Positions 35,807 to 48,259 are shown, counted from the first letter of the stretch. The stretch: 64,000 bases of DNA from Siderastrea radians (GCA_964017195.1 OZ024891.1:4557494-4621493); one strand, 5' to 3'. A program made the numbers and translations. Notes: generated from the sequence alone by a model not told the origin.

Positions 35807-37225
35807 TGTTTTGTCCTAGTTTCGCATCTGCAAATGATTAGACTTTCTAGTCTTCTCGGATAAGGGCGGAAAACCGTATGCCCTGTCTCACAGCACTTTC
35901 ACTGTCTTCACTGATCTGACTGTCAGTATGAGACGTATAAGAACCCACTGACTGCTGTTCGAAAAGAGTAGGGGACGTATACCCCGCTGGTGTGGTGAGC
36001 CATTGATGAATTGGGTGGGTAATAAAGGGGTGATGTCAATTGGGACGCTGTCCTGTTTTATCCCCTCACTGTGTTGATTCACCGTGGCGAAAGAATTAAA
36101 TAAAAAATTTACTGGTTAAAATGTCGATTTTAATAAACATCCGCTCTGCGTAGAAGCCAGGAAAGAAGGAATGTTTTTAATTAGGGAAGTTTTTTTTACT
36201 CCACTCTGTTCTCCGGTGCACATTGCTAAGATTTCTGTGAAACACTTCGGAAGGTCGATGCAAGAATTTTTTTCTAGGCTGCAAAATGTTCCCTTTCATG
36301 ATCTTTTTGCCATTCTCCTTGATTCGCCCCCACCCCCACCCTCCTCCCTACTTTTCCTAATAGTCCACGGTCATTAACGAGTCTTGTTTTTATTCTCGCT
36401 GAGTGTCCATCCACCCTTCATCCGATCGTTTGTTGGGGAGGATCGTTTCGTGACCAACCAAAAGAAACATAGCTTTGTGTAGGATCGGAGGCTAGTTAAA
36501 GAGCAGATGAGCTGTCTATGAGCCAACGGCCATCCATCACAGTCTTGCGCCCACCAGCGGTGACACAGACAGTACTTCGTAAAAATACCAGTACGAGTAC
36601 CAGTTCGAAGCAAAACAATTCCAAACTGAGGAACGCTGCTCGAAGATGTTTTGATTTTATGATGTCCAGATCTGACACATGAAAAATGTCTCAATAAACA
36701 CTACACCGATATGTATGACTACCAAATTGCTATGAATTTATCAATTATCTTTCCCGCTCAGCTTCAGTGTACTTCTTTCGGCGTTTCCGAACGTTGGATA
36801 GAACTGCATGTAGCTCGATGTTAAACCCTGCATGCATGAATGAAATCAACTGTGAACGGTGTTGACCATTTAGGAGACAGTGAAGGTGAAAAATTCAGAA
36901 AGACGGCATGTCAGGAAAATGATCTTAAACATATAAAACAGGTGCCCAAACCATCCAGCCGTGGTGTTGACATATTTGATGTACATGTTAGGTGACCAAA
37001 CACTTTTTGGTGATGGTGGTGGTAGGGGACGCCGAAGGGAGAGGGTAACAGTGCAGTACATTCCAGACCGGGATTCCAGAGTTGTAAATGAGGTTGGATT
37101 CCGGATTCCACGGGTTGGATTCCGGATTCCAGGGACTGGATTCCGGATTCCAAAGCCTTGGATTCCGGATTCCAGAAACTAAAAAACGTTGGATTCCGGA
37201 TTCCGGGTTCCCTTACATGGGGCGA
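34222..37225. mobile_element. 3.0-kb non-autonomous TIR transposon
   Basis: The termini are inverted copies of TCGCCCCATGTAAGGGAA, flanked by TATATCA at 34215-34221 and 37226-37232. Both subterminal regions carry repeated GGATTCCGGATTCC motifs, six at 37090-37205 and two to three at 34250-34310. The interior is a mosaic of repeats (SINE palindrome at 34866-35450, another tRNA-like repeat at 35727-36090) with no transposase seen. The 7-bp duplication does not fit a superfamily decisively. Confidence 0.85.
34866..35450. repeat. Three tRNA-like SINE copies, two forming a palindrome
   Basis: Copy 1 (about 34885-35083) and copy 2 (about 35090-35270) are read on the minus strand. Copy 3 (about 35292-35445) is on the plus strand and is the mirror of copy 2 around a spacer of about 20 bases. 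All carry a B-box GGTTCGAATCC or close variant next to 'cccgctcggggcatttg'. The plus copy recurs at 52444-52560 as the left edge of the partial array copy. Confidence 0.8.
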
Positions 37226-38506
37226 TATATCAACTTCCGTGTCGTCAACGTCCACGTCTGGAACATCGTCAGCCAAATCGGCTTCCGGTACGTCATCAAC
37301 CATGACAACTGCCAGAACGTCATCAGCCATGACAACTGCCAGAACGTCAACAACCATGACAACTGCTGGAACGTCATCAACTATGACAAATGCCGGAACG
37401 TCACCTCAACCATGACAACTGCCGAAACGTCATCAACCATGACAACTGCTGGGACATCATCAACCATGACAACTGCTGGGACATCATCAACCATGACAAC
37501 TGATGGGACGTCAACAACCATGACAACTCCCGGAACATCATCAACCGTGACAACTGCTGGAACGTCATCAACCATGACAACTGCTGGGAAATCAACAACC
37601 ATGACAACTGCCACCATATCGGCTTCTGGGACAACTTACTGGACGTCATCAACGGGAAGTTTCACAGGATCAGTGACTTCGACAAACGTGACTGGCTCAG
37701 CAGGAAAGGAAATTCTTCTAGATGCGAGCAGGAAAAGGAACAAGGCAAAGAAGAGCAGAAGGATGAGCCCATGCCTGGATGGGTGATAGGTCTCATTGTT
37801 GTTGGTTGTGTGGCTTCCCTGGCGATCACTGCGATTGCCATAAAACTGGTAAGTTCTGAAAACAAACATATTCTTGATACTTAGATTGGTTTTCAATTGA
37901 TTGTTGGGAAACCAAAACCAAAGCAATTACTCTTTTTGACTAACCAATCACAAAAATTCAAATAATCCAACGAACCAATCAGAACTCGAAGCAAATACAT
38001 ATAACAAGCGTCAAGCGCGGGAAAACGCGTGCGCGCAAGCCACAATTGGTTTTGGTTTTACTTCTGATTGGTGGACAAAGTGACGCGAGTTTCGTAACCA
38101 AACTCAGAGCGTAGCAAAACAAAACGAAAACAAGCAGGAATTAATTTCGACGCTCACAACCTGTTGTGACAGTGATTATTAAATAATGTTTTATCGTGAA
38201 TAGAATAGATTTCTCAGCTACAGTCAAGCTCTCCATGCGACCACTCTCGTAAGCGACCAGCCCTAGTTACGACCGGCATTGTGAAAACCTGTTTGAATTG
38301 TCACTTAACCTCTGTAGTTAAAAGCTCTCGTACGCGGCCTCGACCTCTTTTGTGAACACCGTCTGGTCTTTTCCTTTCTTTTTAAAGCATTCACTTCTTG
38401 ATCCATTTTAGAGTAATACATAACATAAGTGCTAAGCATTAGTTGACTCAGTTGTGCATACGTGAACATCTTTTGTGATAGGCAATAGAAAACTATTTAA
38501 TATTAT

Positions 38507-40972
38507 TCCTCGCGAAGCGAGGAGGGCCGAAGGCCCTCCGAGCGTAGCGAGGTTTATAAATTTGTCGCGTGGGGATCGCGCGAGGATTGCTAAGGGCGGT
38601 CAAATCTCGATCTGCCGGTATATATTTCGATGGTGTCCGCACAGTTGCCTAGCAACAAAACCAAATCGCGACCGCTGACAGTTGCGCACTCTCATGTTTC
38701 TTCGGCGTGTTTCTTCATTTCTTGCCTGCTTCGCTACGTACATTTACGTGCTGATATTTTTATTCATCGTCTGTGAACAAGTAATTAGACAGCAAGCCCT
38801 GGTTTAACAAGTGGCTCAAAATCCATTCCGGGGTAGATTTACAACTGAAACTGAGCGTGAACGCCGACTTGAAATTCAGCGCGAGCAACGAAGGCAAAAG
38901 AGTCGACGACAAGAAAGCACGGGTAGGAGAACATCGTTTACCGGTAATAGCCTAGCAAGACTAAAGCCGTCAGCAGGACACAAACAGGAGACTGGAATAT
39001 TACAGGCGAGAAATCTTGGAACATACACAACGTAGCTTAAATTTAGCTTGATAGCACAGCGCTGCCACAAAACGAGATTCCCCAACAACGCCAGAATTGC
39101 GCGATACAAGGTCTTCGAAATTATAACTCAGTCACACCAATTGAATAATGACAATGAACTCAGCGGCTACAAACTCTTCGAGAAAATGTGTGCTGAAACC
39201 GATCAGGACCGGCGACACCGACTAGAAGTGCTTCGACAAAAGGATTTTGTTATAGAAGCAACGAGAGGCGACAAAAAATGCACGATCATCAAAATACTTT
39301 TGCTAGAAATTTACCTTTCCAACGGGCGGTGACTGAACAGGTTGGCTCAAAATTATTTCCTCTCTCTACCATTATCTTTACTCTTGATGTACTAGTAATT
39401 ATTATCAACATGTAATTACTTTTCCAAGTATGATCAAAATTACAGATTACACAAGAAAAATGAAATTATTTCACAAAATAGGTTTCAGTTCCCACAACAA
39501 TTTGCATATTTGTGTATGAGCAGTAAAAAGAATTCAAATTCTAAGTTTAGGACGTTCCCGAAAAATATTTGAAAGAAATAATTCATATTGGATCAGTAAG
39601 AATTTATAAATTTTATGTTTTCCGTTATGGATATTGACCCTATTAATAGTTTAAAAATAATATTCAGATGGATCAGAAAGGACAATTTCTGTTCACAATT
39701 TGGTTTGGAAATGCACTCACAAGTACTGCTCTGCCTAGCAATTACCACTTTAAAATGTGTAGCGGGTATAGGTACATGCATGCATGTATTTGATGTGAAA
39801 CAAAAATTACTGCTTAACATTAATTATTGACAATAATTTCATGCTACATACAGTGACCAGCATCACAGGTCTCCTCGCAGTGCACAAGCAAGCACCAAAA
39901 TCAGGGGAATTGAGATCCTGATCACCTTCAGCATGATCTGTCTATGTGAAAGTTTACTTACTTCTGAAGGTTTCACATGCTATAATCTACATTCACCCTT
40001 TCCCTTAATTAGCTACTCTTGCTTTCCATACCAACTGACCTCCCTAAGCCCCAATGTAAGCCTGCAAATTCTCCTTACTGGTCTTTATACATTTCTTGTA
40101 GTACTAGTGCAGAGAACTTCTTTCTACTGAAATTAACACTATTCATGTTTGGTGATCAATTCCTTAATTCTGATGACCTAATTAAAGCATTGCTATTGTA
40201 GGGAGATGCTGGTAACTGGGGATTCAAGGGTTAACTTATTATTTTATTGTGACAATTATCTAATCCAATTTTTATAGTGTGTTGGGGGGAATGAATAAAC
40301 ATGCTACCACATCAATGAAACTCTGTGCTTTGCTTGCCATTATTCTGTATTATTCTTATTTCAATTTTTGGGTAAAAATGGATAATTTTTTTAATACACT
40401 GCATCACTCTTCAGCAGTAGTAGACTCCTGCTACAGTATCTCAACCATTCAAGGGAAATAATGAATTGTGTTAGCTATTGACACTTGTCAATACCAAGTA
40501 AATAGAACAAGAGCTGTACAACAGAATCTAAAGGAAATGGCTGGGTAAATGTTGGAGATAACAAGTTCCAAGTTGGAATTTGAACTGCATTTCTGATAAA
40601 CCTATACTCTCACCCAACCAAAATAAACAGAAACACCACACATTGGCCCTGACAACAGGTCCACAGCAATACTATATACATCCTCTCTAGAGAGCAATTT
40701 ACCTTATGTCAGAATGAAGAGAAGTGGGGGGGGTGGGGTGGGGTGGGGGCTGAACGTATTTTCTTATACATGACAGAGGATTGGATGCAAGTTACATGGA
40801 AACGACTGGGAACCAGAATGTTGATCTTAACTCACAATTCGGGACCATTGTGGCCACCCATCCACACCTCCAGTTAAACCGAAATTCTATCCTCTCCCGA
40901 CCCCCATCAATCAGTTTTGTGGTGCACCCGTGCCCGAGCTTCGCGAGGTTCTGCGAGTCACGTATTTCTAGT
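38507..40972. mobile_element. Helitron2-like insertion (tentative)
   Basis: Units 1, 3 and the partial copy are continuous here ('aatattattactacaatgcc'), so the 2.47-kb insert is exact. There is no clear target duplication, the site is AT/TT, and the right end reads CTAG. CCTCGCGAAGC begins 1 base from the left end, while its complement lies about 24 bases from the right end. Such offset inverted repeats are a mark of Helitron2/Helentron elements. The frames at 38811-39035 (Arg/Glu-rich) and 39048-39332 are possible remnants of an encoded protein that I cannot identify. No Rep or helicase motif is visible. Confidence 0.45.
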
Positions 40973-40989
40973 TACTACAATGCCATTAG

Positions 40990-41279
40990 TAGCCTGAGAA
41001 AACAGCCGACGTTTCGCGAGGTCGCCACTTGAGCCCTCGCAAAACGACGTCTGAGTAATGAGCACAGAAATTCCATACTGATGACGTGCACTGCCTAGAT
41101 CTTGGTAGTGCTTCTGATTGGTTGAAAGAAAATTCCCTCGCAGCATAACCAATCAGATGCACTACCAAGATCCGGGTAGTGCACGTCATCAGGATGGAAT
41201 TTCTGCGCTCGCTACCCAGACGTCGTTTTGCAGGGGCTCAAGTGGCGACCTCGCGAAACGTCGGCTTTTTCTCAGGCTA
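40990..41279. mobile_element. Mutator-type fold-back MITE
   Basis: The long inverted arms begin TAGCCTGAGAAAA and end in the complement. TGCCATTAG is duplicated at 40981-40989 and 41280-41288, a 9-bp duplication as in Mutator-like elements. Units 1 and 3 have the empty site. Confidence 0.85.
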
Positions 41280-42745
41280 TGCCATTAGTAACCATTAATA
41301 TTTATATATGCCAAGCTTTCTACCGAAAGCTATCGTAAGCGACTACTCCCACTTACGAGAGCTTCGACTGTTTTCATCTTGCCTTTAATTTCTGTTTTTG
41401 TTTTTGTTTATCTAACTGATATAACAACGAATTCCATATAACGCGGTCATACCCGAGGAAAGTACTGTATGGAAACCAAATTCCTATTGCTCTTGTATTA
41501 GCATCAGTTAGCATCGACTGAATGGCCAGAGAAACAACGACGACTCTAGGCTGGGGAAGGAGATTGGGTCTGAACTAGCGAGTAAAAAGGTTTGACACTA
41601 ACTTAATTGTTTTCATAACCTCGTTTCCAGGACCTTTTCTCTTTTTCTTAAATTCCTGGGAACAAGGTTGTTGTTTTAAGGTTGGCGATACATGTCCACG
41701 TAAATAACCGTCAGATGGGCTCCAGTAACGTTTAAGTTGTTGAATTTGAAACAAATTTTCCTAGTGACTTTTTCTGGTAGCCTGGTTATATCAACAAAAA
41801 ACCCGAACGCTGCCCAATCACATCGCACTCCCCGAGAAATACAAACCTCTGGCGCCCGCAGACGTCCCGTGCTACGTTTTTGAAATAATACGTATAAAAA
41901 TTTTAGCAACCTCTTAGCATGCGCATCTACGTGCTGTATTTTAAATTACGCGAATTAACAGTCGTCTCTCAATCTGATAAAGGTTGAAATTTCTTAGTGG
42001 TCATTAGCTGAAATGTCTTAAGTAAGTAAAACAAGTCAGTGTCAAACCGTTTACTTACAGTGTTAACTCGCGACCACAAATTCTAAATTTTTGGGTCGCA
42101 GCAAGCTGGATGTAAAAAAGGTATCGCAAGCCATCTATCGAGACCTCCAAAACTGTACCCCTTTGGATTGTTAGGTGACTTTAAAATCGAGTTTTACTCA
42201 GTTCCAGCCGTGAGTTTTCACAACATCTTTAGGTGGAATGGATATACGGTCTAAACTTGTTGAACTCACTAAAGTTGCATTTGTTGGACCCGCTAACAGT
42301 TTTCATATGTAAATAAATATTCATATTTCTTTCTTAAATTTCCTAGTGTTTCTCCAGGAAGAAGCCTGTTCCAAAACCAGAGCAATTCTTTGGAGTCTCA
42401 CCTGCTTAACTACGTGTTCATCAGGCGTTACGAGCCGTTGTTTCAAAACATCGGTCAATGTAAATACTATAAGTAAAACGAACAGTAGAAGCAGCCGGGT
42501 ACATCGTACAGCATACGTGTATGACTTATTTGTGCCAGCCACATAAAGTACAACACGAGGCTATCCCAACAGGTTGCGCCCTCCTAGGAGCTCAAGGATG
42601 CTCGGCATTTTATTTGCACCAGTTTATCAGAACTTGATATGAAAGTAATAATAATTGAGGCGTCATTTCAGGTTTTTTCGTTTCCTCTGAAAAATTAGTT
42701 CTGTCTTTTTTCTTATTGCGTTTTGTTAAACTTTCTGTTTTTTAG

Positions 42746-42814
42746 AGATTTACCAATGGAAACTGGCATCATAGCGAGTATTGCACAATACGAAAAATTG
42801 TTGAGGCCATATGA
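42746..42814 (+). CDS. Tail exon of unit 3
   Basis: Acceptor 'gttttttag' is followed by 23 codons in phase 0 (RFTNGNWHHSEYC... then TGA), equal in length and stop to those at 11326 and 30110. Its upstream partner would be the unit 2 mucin exon, which is broken, so this exon may no longer be used. Confidence 0.4.
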   Translation, partial: RFTNGNWHHSEYCTIRKIVEAI

Positions 42815-42986
42815 CGTGAGGGCAGATGTATTCTTTGACATTTCAGAAAGTTTTAAAACGTTGTTAAAGGAGCTGGTATTCCCCTCATTCTAAAAACAGC
42901 CGAACGTAGAATATTAAAAAAAAACAAATTTCATTGTCATGAAAGATGTGGTTGTTCATCGTGGTTTATAATGATAGATTTGCTTT

Positions 42987-43054
42987 ATCGTTTGTCTCAC
43001 GATATCGTCACTTTGATGTGGATCGCAAGTGACAGTATCGTGAGACAAACGATA
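42987..43054. repeat. Inverted-repeat hairpin, unit 3 copy
   Basis: 28-bp arms around a 12-base loop, equivalent to 30349-30415. Confidence 0.8.
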
Positions 43055-43149
43055 AATACAAATTTCAGTTTGAGCAAAATGATGATGAAAAAAAACCCTA
43101 GCACATGAAACTACTGGTCAATAGCTTTCATCTCAATTTTCACATCCTA

Positions 43150-43260
43150 AGGTTTCATGCGCAAAGTTAGAAGTTAGAAGCACTCTGTACAGCATAATAA
43201 ACAGAACCACAGGAAAGTAGTGCTCAATAGCCTCGCTTTGTATATCCACGCTGTAGTGTG
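43150..43260 (+). repeat. Satellite unit downstream of unit 3 tail exon
   Basis: About one copy of the 106-bp satellite, in the place equivalent to 11606-11790. Confidence 0.6.
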
Positions 43261-43770
43261 TCATCCACAGAATCAATGAAGAGAATCATATTGAATTTTG
43301 AAAAAGATGCTTTTCTTTGGCAGCAAAAAGGTAAATGATTCTAGGAGAAATTTACATTCCTACCAGACAAAACATCAAAATTAAGGTTTGCATATACTTA
43401 AGCAAACTTTTTTCTCCAGCTCCATTACGTAACTCCTAAATGATAGAAGTATAACTCTCTCTTTGTTTCTAACGTTGAGGGCCTTTAAAAACCGAAGATA
43501 TATGCCGTTGAAGGTCTGCCAATGGTTCCTGTGAACATTTAGGTCTTATTTCTCGGTTAATATGCAAAAATATTAACATCCGTCACGGAAAATCACCACA
43601 GCTACAAATTATCTATTCTTTGCATAACATTAGTAGCAAGATCTTTCTCCAATGATGGTTCTTGTTTAAAACATTCTGCGCAGCTTGAGTGAGGGGCAAT
43701 TATTGGTTATCAAGGAACATTTAAAAGTCTCAAAAGTTGAAACGAAGAATTTAATAGCACCGGTTTTAAT

Positions 43771-43831
43771 ATGGCTGTGGCTTCGATGATATTCCTGTCT
43801 GAAATTATTCTGCTCAACTTATTTTCATTTG
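43771..43831 (+). CDS. Mucin-like membrane protein C, exon 1 (signal peptide)
   Basis: ATG at 43771 encodes MAVASMIFLSEIILLNLFSF and ends in G|GTAAGT, phase 1, as in unit 1. A Glu in the hydrophobic core makes the leader slightly weaker than that of gene A. The predicted partner exon is 48653-49728. Confidence 0.6.
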
Positions 43832-45359
43832 GTAAGTTTTGTTCATAAATTGATCTTTTTGAATTTTATTCATAACTTTACAGTAGCTATGTTCTTCTCG
43901 GTCAAACCTACTTACAGTTAAATTTAAAGCAAGTTGACCGAAAACACTATAAAACACAGCACAGCATACGGACGCATACTCATTGTTCAAAACTGTCCTT
44001 GAAAATGGAGAAAATTTAACTCTGCAATCAATGAACACCGCCAAACTTTCCCAAGCAAATTCACTTCCGTTTATTTCTGTCATTTGAGTTGGCAGTATCC
44101 AGAATAAGCTCTTAAAGCAACAAAACAAAAACAAAACAAAATTTTTTTATTTCATTTAGTTTGGACAGTTCTTTGGAAATCATCATATGATTCCTTACCT
44201 CTTTAACAGATAAGAAAGCCCCAGGTCTAGATTGAAATTACCCAAATATATTCCAAAACCATCGAGGACTTCTGACTCAAAAAGAAAACGAGATGCGAAT
44301 TTGGCTGATTTGGTGATACTTGTGATGTTTGCAGATGACCATCTGCGCGTCAGAAATACTGCTTAACAATTAAAGGTTTAAATTTTATTGGCAAATGCTA
44401 GTAAAGTAAAAATAAACTTGAAGAAAACTCGTCAAATCGAGAACAAACATAAGCAGCCAAAAAAGAATTAATGCTTAACTAAGAAAGTCCCTTGTGTGTC
44501 CTCTTTCATCGCCTTACGGCCATCTAGGGAGATATGGGTGAAAATTAGATGACACAGTTTGATCTGTGTAAATTCTTCAGCTGAACCTTTCGTGGTAGAA
44601 AAACCTTTGGGAATAGAATCCTGCCGAATTACTGTTGCCTTTTTGAAAATAATAACTGGTCTTTATTGTACCCTAAAGACATTTTTTATATCTCCAAAAT
44701 CAAAAAAAGCTTATTCAGCTACGTGTTACGAAAGTTTAAAGCGACCCTTTTAGTAAGGGGCTGTAGCTTTCCATAGCAATCGAGATATCCCAGATAATTA
44801 AGGCCCTTCGGAAAAAAACGTTTGTTTCCCCCAAAAGATTACTGGTAATACGTAATAAACACCTGATACTTGTTCCTACGCCAAAAGTGTCGACCGAAAC
44901 TTAAAATAGGTGAACATATCTTTTAAACATAACAGTTTTTTGAAGGCAGCATAGTAATGGTGTTGGATTGTTGATTTACAGGTTAGTCAAAGCACGCGAT
45001 AGCTCGAACAGTTAGGGGAAATAAGAGGCACGTTTTCACCCTTCCATCGGGTTAATAAAGAGGGTCCTGAAGGGGGGTACCAATCCCATTTCCCAGCCCA
45101 ATTTTTTCCCAAATCCCACTTCCCAGTATTCAAATCCCATTCCCCATAGCAGAATTCAGAAAAAATCCCAGTGTCATACATACCCGCTCTTTTCTCTTAG
45201 CATCCGCAAAATTACGGCTTCTAAATACGACCCAACAAAGGCCCAAAAATTCACGAGGATTTGCGAAGATGTTCTAAAGGCGATAGGATCCTTTTAGACT
45301 AGTAAAACGAGCAAGTAGGGAAGTTATAGTGATTATTTAGGTAACAAGTTCATACCACT

Positions 45360-47448
45360 TCACATTCCTGTCATTCCTGCCTGCAGGAAATCTGTCATTC
45401 GACTTGTAAGTGTTCTTATTCTTCCAAGCCTGGTCGGACGGATCATTCTCAGTGTTGTTTTAAGAGCGCTGTCTACCTCTTCTTTGGAGTTACTGTCACT
45501 GTCACTAGCACTAAAGCTGTCTACCTGTTCGTTTTTAGGAGACTTTAGTGGTAAACTGACATCCTCATTTGAATTAGGCGGCTCATCACTTTCGCTTGGA
45601 ACTCTTTCTACAGCTTTCAGTGAATTTAAATTGACTGGTTTCAGGACCGTTTCAGTTTCATATAAGTTCAGAGGCAAAGTGCCCGCCCTGTCCATTGTGT
45701 TATCTTGTCTTACATTTCGTTGTCTGACGGATTTACCATGCATTTTAGCCCACGCCCTCATTTCAGCTTTCTCGTTTTGGTTATCTCCTGTGAGGTTGGC
45801 TTTGGAATTTTGATGCGAGGTAAGGAAACTGCATGTGATGTTGGCAGTTTGTAATATGAATTTGGATGTGTGTAGTACGCTGCTGCCCACTTAGAAACCC
45901 TTTTCACTTCTTCTTCAACTGATGTGCCAAACATGACAGCATATTCGTACAATGTAAAAGTGTCTCTCTTAAAATGTGTTACGGCATGCTGATTTTCAAC
46001 ATGAAGGGTTAAGAGCGACTCCATGTTTAATCTCATTTTGTAGCCGGGAAATAGTGACAAGTCTTGAATGTTGGCTTTGATGGAGCTGAGAGACTTCTTC
46101 AGAAACTCGAGGGAGTCGAAGTCGATGTAAAACACTTCGATTCCTCTATGCCACACATTCCACGAATATTCCTCTCCATCTGGGTCGTTGAACAATCCAA
46201 TGGTAATTCCAGTTTACGTTACAGTTCTCGGTGTGTATGACAACAGTTTGAGTAGAAAAGTACTTAGCTTCCACGACAACACAGGGTGGTAAAGGGGGGT
46301 CCCGATCACGAATCACGAGCCTGTTTTCGTTCAAACCACGAATCACGTATGTTTTTTGAAACATTTCACGAATCACGTATTTAACATACACCATTGCAAA
46401 AACATAATCCCTAATTGACTAATTACTTGCTTTGCGTTTGGTTTTCAATACACAGACAGTTTTTTAGCGGAGCTTCGAGTATGGAAAAAGGGCCTCAAGC
46501 GCATAAAATGAGCCAAGAGAACGCTTTCTTCAACAACTGAATCAGTCTTAAAAGTGCCCTTTAAGAAACGCAAACGAAGTGTCTCTCCTCAGCTGAATGT
46601 CGTAGACATTTTAGTTTATTGAACTTTTCTTACCTTCATTGGTAGGACGACAATGCTCTATTTGACAACCTCGTTCGTTTCTCCTTCTCTCCTAGGCTGT
46701 TCATTGAATTCAGAATTCCTATCAATAAGATTTGGAAACTCGTGTTTCCACGCCAAATGGATTCGTAAAGAATAGGTCTCCATCCCGCTAACACTAGCAA
46801 TTTTACTACACGGGCAATGGTAATGCCGACGTTTTTCCTTAAACCTTTGCTAAATGCAATGTCAGCGAGACCCGTAAACTGAATCAAATGCTGCTTGAAA
46901 TTGTGGATCTTTTTCATGATCCCTTTCGGATAGCGGAATATTAAACGTGGGTGGCTGAAGGTTTGTCCAGACTCCTTACCAGGAAGAATGACACTAGAAC
47001 TCTGTTTTAGCTATAACGTTGTCGCACTCGACATGCTGGGCTCTGAAGACATGTAGACACGTTTAGAGTTAACGAGTTAACATTAAGGTAGATATCATTT
47101 AAAATGTATTTGATTGACTTGTCACATGTTACAGAAATGAATCAACAACATTCACCACGTTTATTTACATATTGATTGTTTTACCGGCTCACTGTTGTAA
47201 ATTGATTTATTAGTAACTAAGTTAGTTTCGGTTTTCACGAATATTTTCTGCCAGAATCACGAATCACGGTCTTTAAAATAAGGAGATCACGCATCACGCT
47301 AGACTGCAAATTCATGGATCACGGCAATATTTGAGCTGCTTTCACGTGTCACGCGCTAATTTTTGCCCAAATCACGCGTCACACATAACCCCTTTACCAC
47401 CCTGACAACAGTGCGAGTATTACACGAGAGCGCTGTTTCTTCCGCCAT
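45360..47448 (-). pseudogene. Transposon-borne gene of unknown function, broken
   Basis: ATG at 47448 starts MAEETALSCNTRTVV. The frame is cut by the nested element (46282-47404) exactly at its ACAACA target and resumes in frame (VEAKYFSTQTVVIHTENCNV). It then shifts frame near 46200 (into FNDPDGEEYSWNVWHRG), and again near 45800 (into EMRAWAKMHGKSVRQR and TMDRAGTLPLNLYE). The middle contains LLTLHVENQHAVTHFKR, and the end is acidic. From memory these phrases resemble a repetitive cnidarian protein family, but I cannot name a function. Three lesions make it dead. Confidence 0.65.
46282..47404. mobile_element. Nested TIR element
   Basis: The ends CAGGGTGGTAAAGGGG are inverted. ACAACA is duplicated at 46276-46281 and 47405-47410. 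Subterminal regions carry repeated 'atcacgaatcacg'. The end sequence resembles that of the element it sits in, so the two may be relatives. Confidence 0.85.
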
Positions 47449-48205
47449 GTTGTGTTTGTATCAGAGAAATACGCATTCCCTGTAGACTTTTGGCTTTACA
47501 CGCACCGCTGTACACAAATATTGTTGACCGCAATCGAGACCATTCGGGGGAAAATAAAACATGATGGCTAAACATGCTAAAAATTGACACGAACAAGATG
47601 CTTGAACAAATTTTTAACGTCTCAACCCCAGGAAATAAGTGATGTCTCGACCGGTCATGGTTACAAAATATTTATCCCATTCCCATTTTGACATTTTTTC
47701 TCCCATTCCCAGTGACCAAATCCCAGTCCCAGTGACCTAAATCCCATTTTCCCAGGACAAAAACAGGCCAATCCCAGTTTCCATTTTACCCCTTCAGTAC
47801 CCTCAATAAAGTGCGAGTTCTCGGCGCTTCAAACAAAGCAAACTTCTCTTTATTTTAGTTGGTAATGGATCAAAAAGATCTGTTTTTTTCTCTTGTTCGA
47901 TTCCCCTAAGGAAGTGGCGGGGTTGGAGGGTTTGGGGGGAGGAGACAAGCTCGGGGTGCTCGCGGAGGGATACTCCAAGCACTCAAAGTGTGGACACTCT
48001 ATCTTCTCACTGTTGTAAGACAGCAAAACAGCGCTGCTTTTAAAGCGCGAGCCTCTAACGCCTCTTCCCAGTCCCACTCTCTGTAGTTAGACTCTCTCCA
48101 GTCTTTTTGGTCCAAGACTGTTGTTCGTTTTTCGTCCAGGACAACCCACGCAGAAATACGAACTACCCACTATCGACTAAAATACGGTCTATTTAACTGG
48201 CATAT

Positions 48206-48216
48206 GTACTACTACA

Positions 48217-48259
<43 letters not shown>

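Larger units (their letters stand above)
34016..37848 (+). pseudogene. Mucin-like exon of unit 2, split by a transposon
   Basis: The exon starts after 'cttgtcattag' (34016), is Ser/Thr-rich as in gene A, and is cut at 34222-37225 by a transposon with 7-bp target duplication TATATCA. Without the insert the reading frame would continue. Downstream, 'acgtcacctcaacc' replaces the usual 'acgtcatcaacc' near 37400, a 2-nt insertion that shifts the repeat frame. The membrane segment and donor (37848) survive. The same 2-nt insertion and transposon end are in the partial copy at 54381-55084. Confidence 0.85.
29960..42612 (+). repeat. Tandem array unit 2
   Basis: The layout is the same as unit 1. It contains three insertions not in unit 3: a 3.0-kb TIR element in the mucin exon (34222-37225), a 2.5-kb element at 38507-40972 and a Mutator-type MITE at 40990-41279. 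The first and third are also present in the partial copy at 52444-57010. Confidence 0.85.
45060..47804. mobile_element. 2.7-kb TIR transposon carrying a broken gene
   Basis: The ends GAGGGTCCTGAAGGGG and, read inward from the right, GAGGGTACTGAAGGGG are inverted. AATAAA(G) flanks both sides (45054-45060 and 47805-47811), and unit 2 has the empty site at about 32690. Subterminal blocks repeat 'atcccattcccag'-like words. It holds a minus-strand gene remnant and a nested element. Confidence 0.8.

Noticed and set aside
36374..36694. 106-codon minus-strand frame
   Set aside because: Lies within the 3.0-kb transposon's repeat mosaic, and its duplicate near 53600 is not open in the same way.
31164..37848. 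A working gene from unit 2 signal and mucin exons
   Set aside because: Frameshift in the signal exon, lost donor, transposon in the mucin exon and a 2-nt frameshift.
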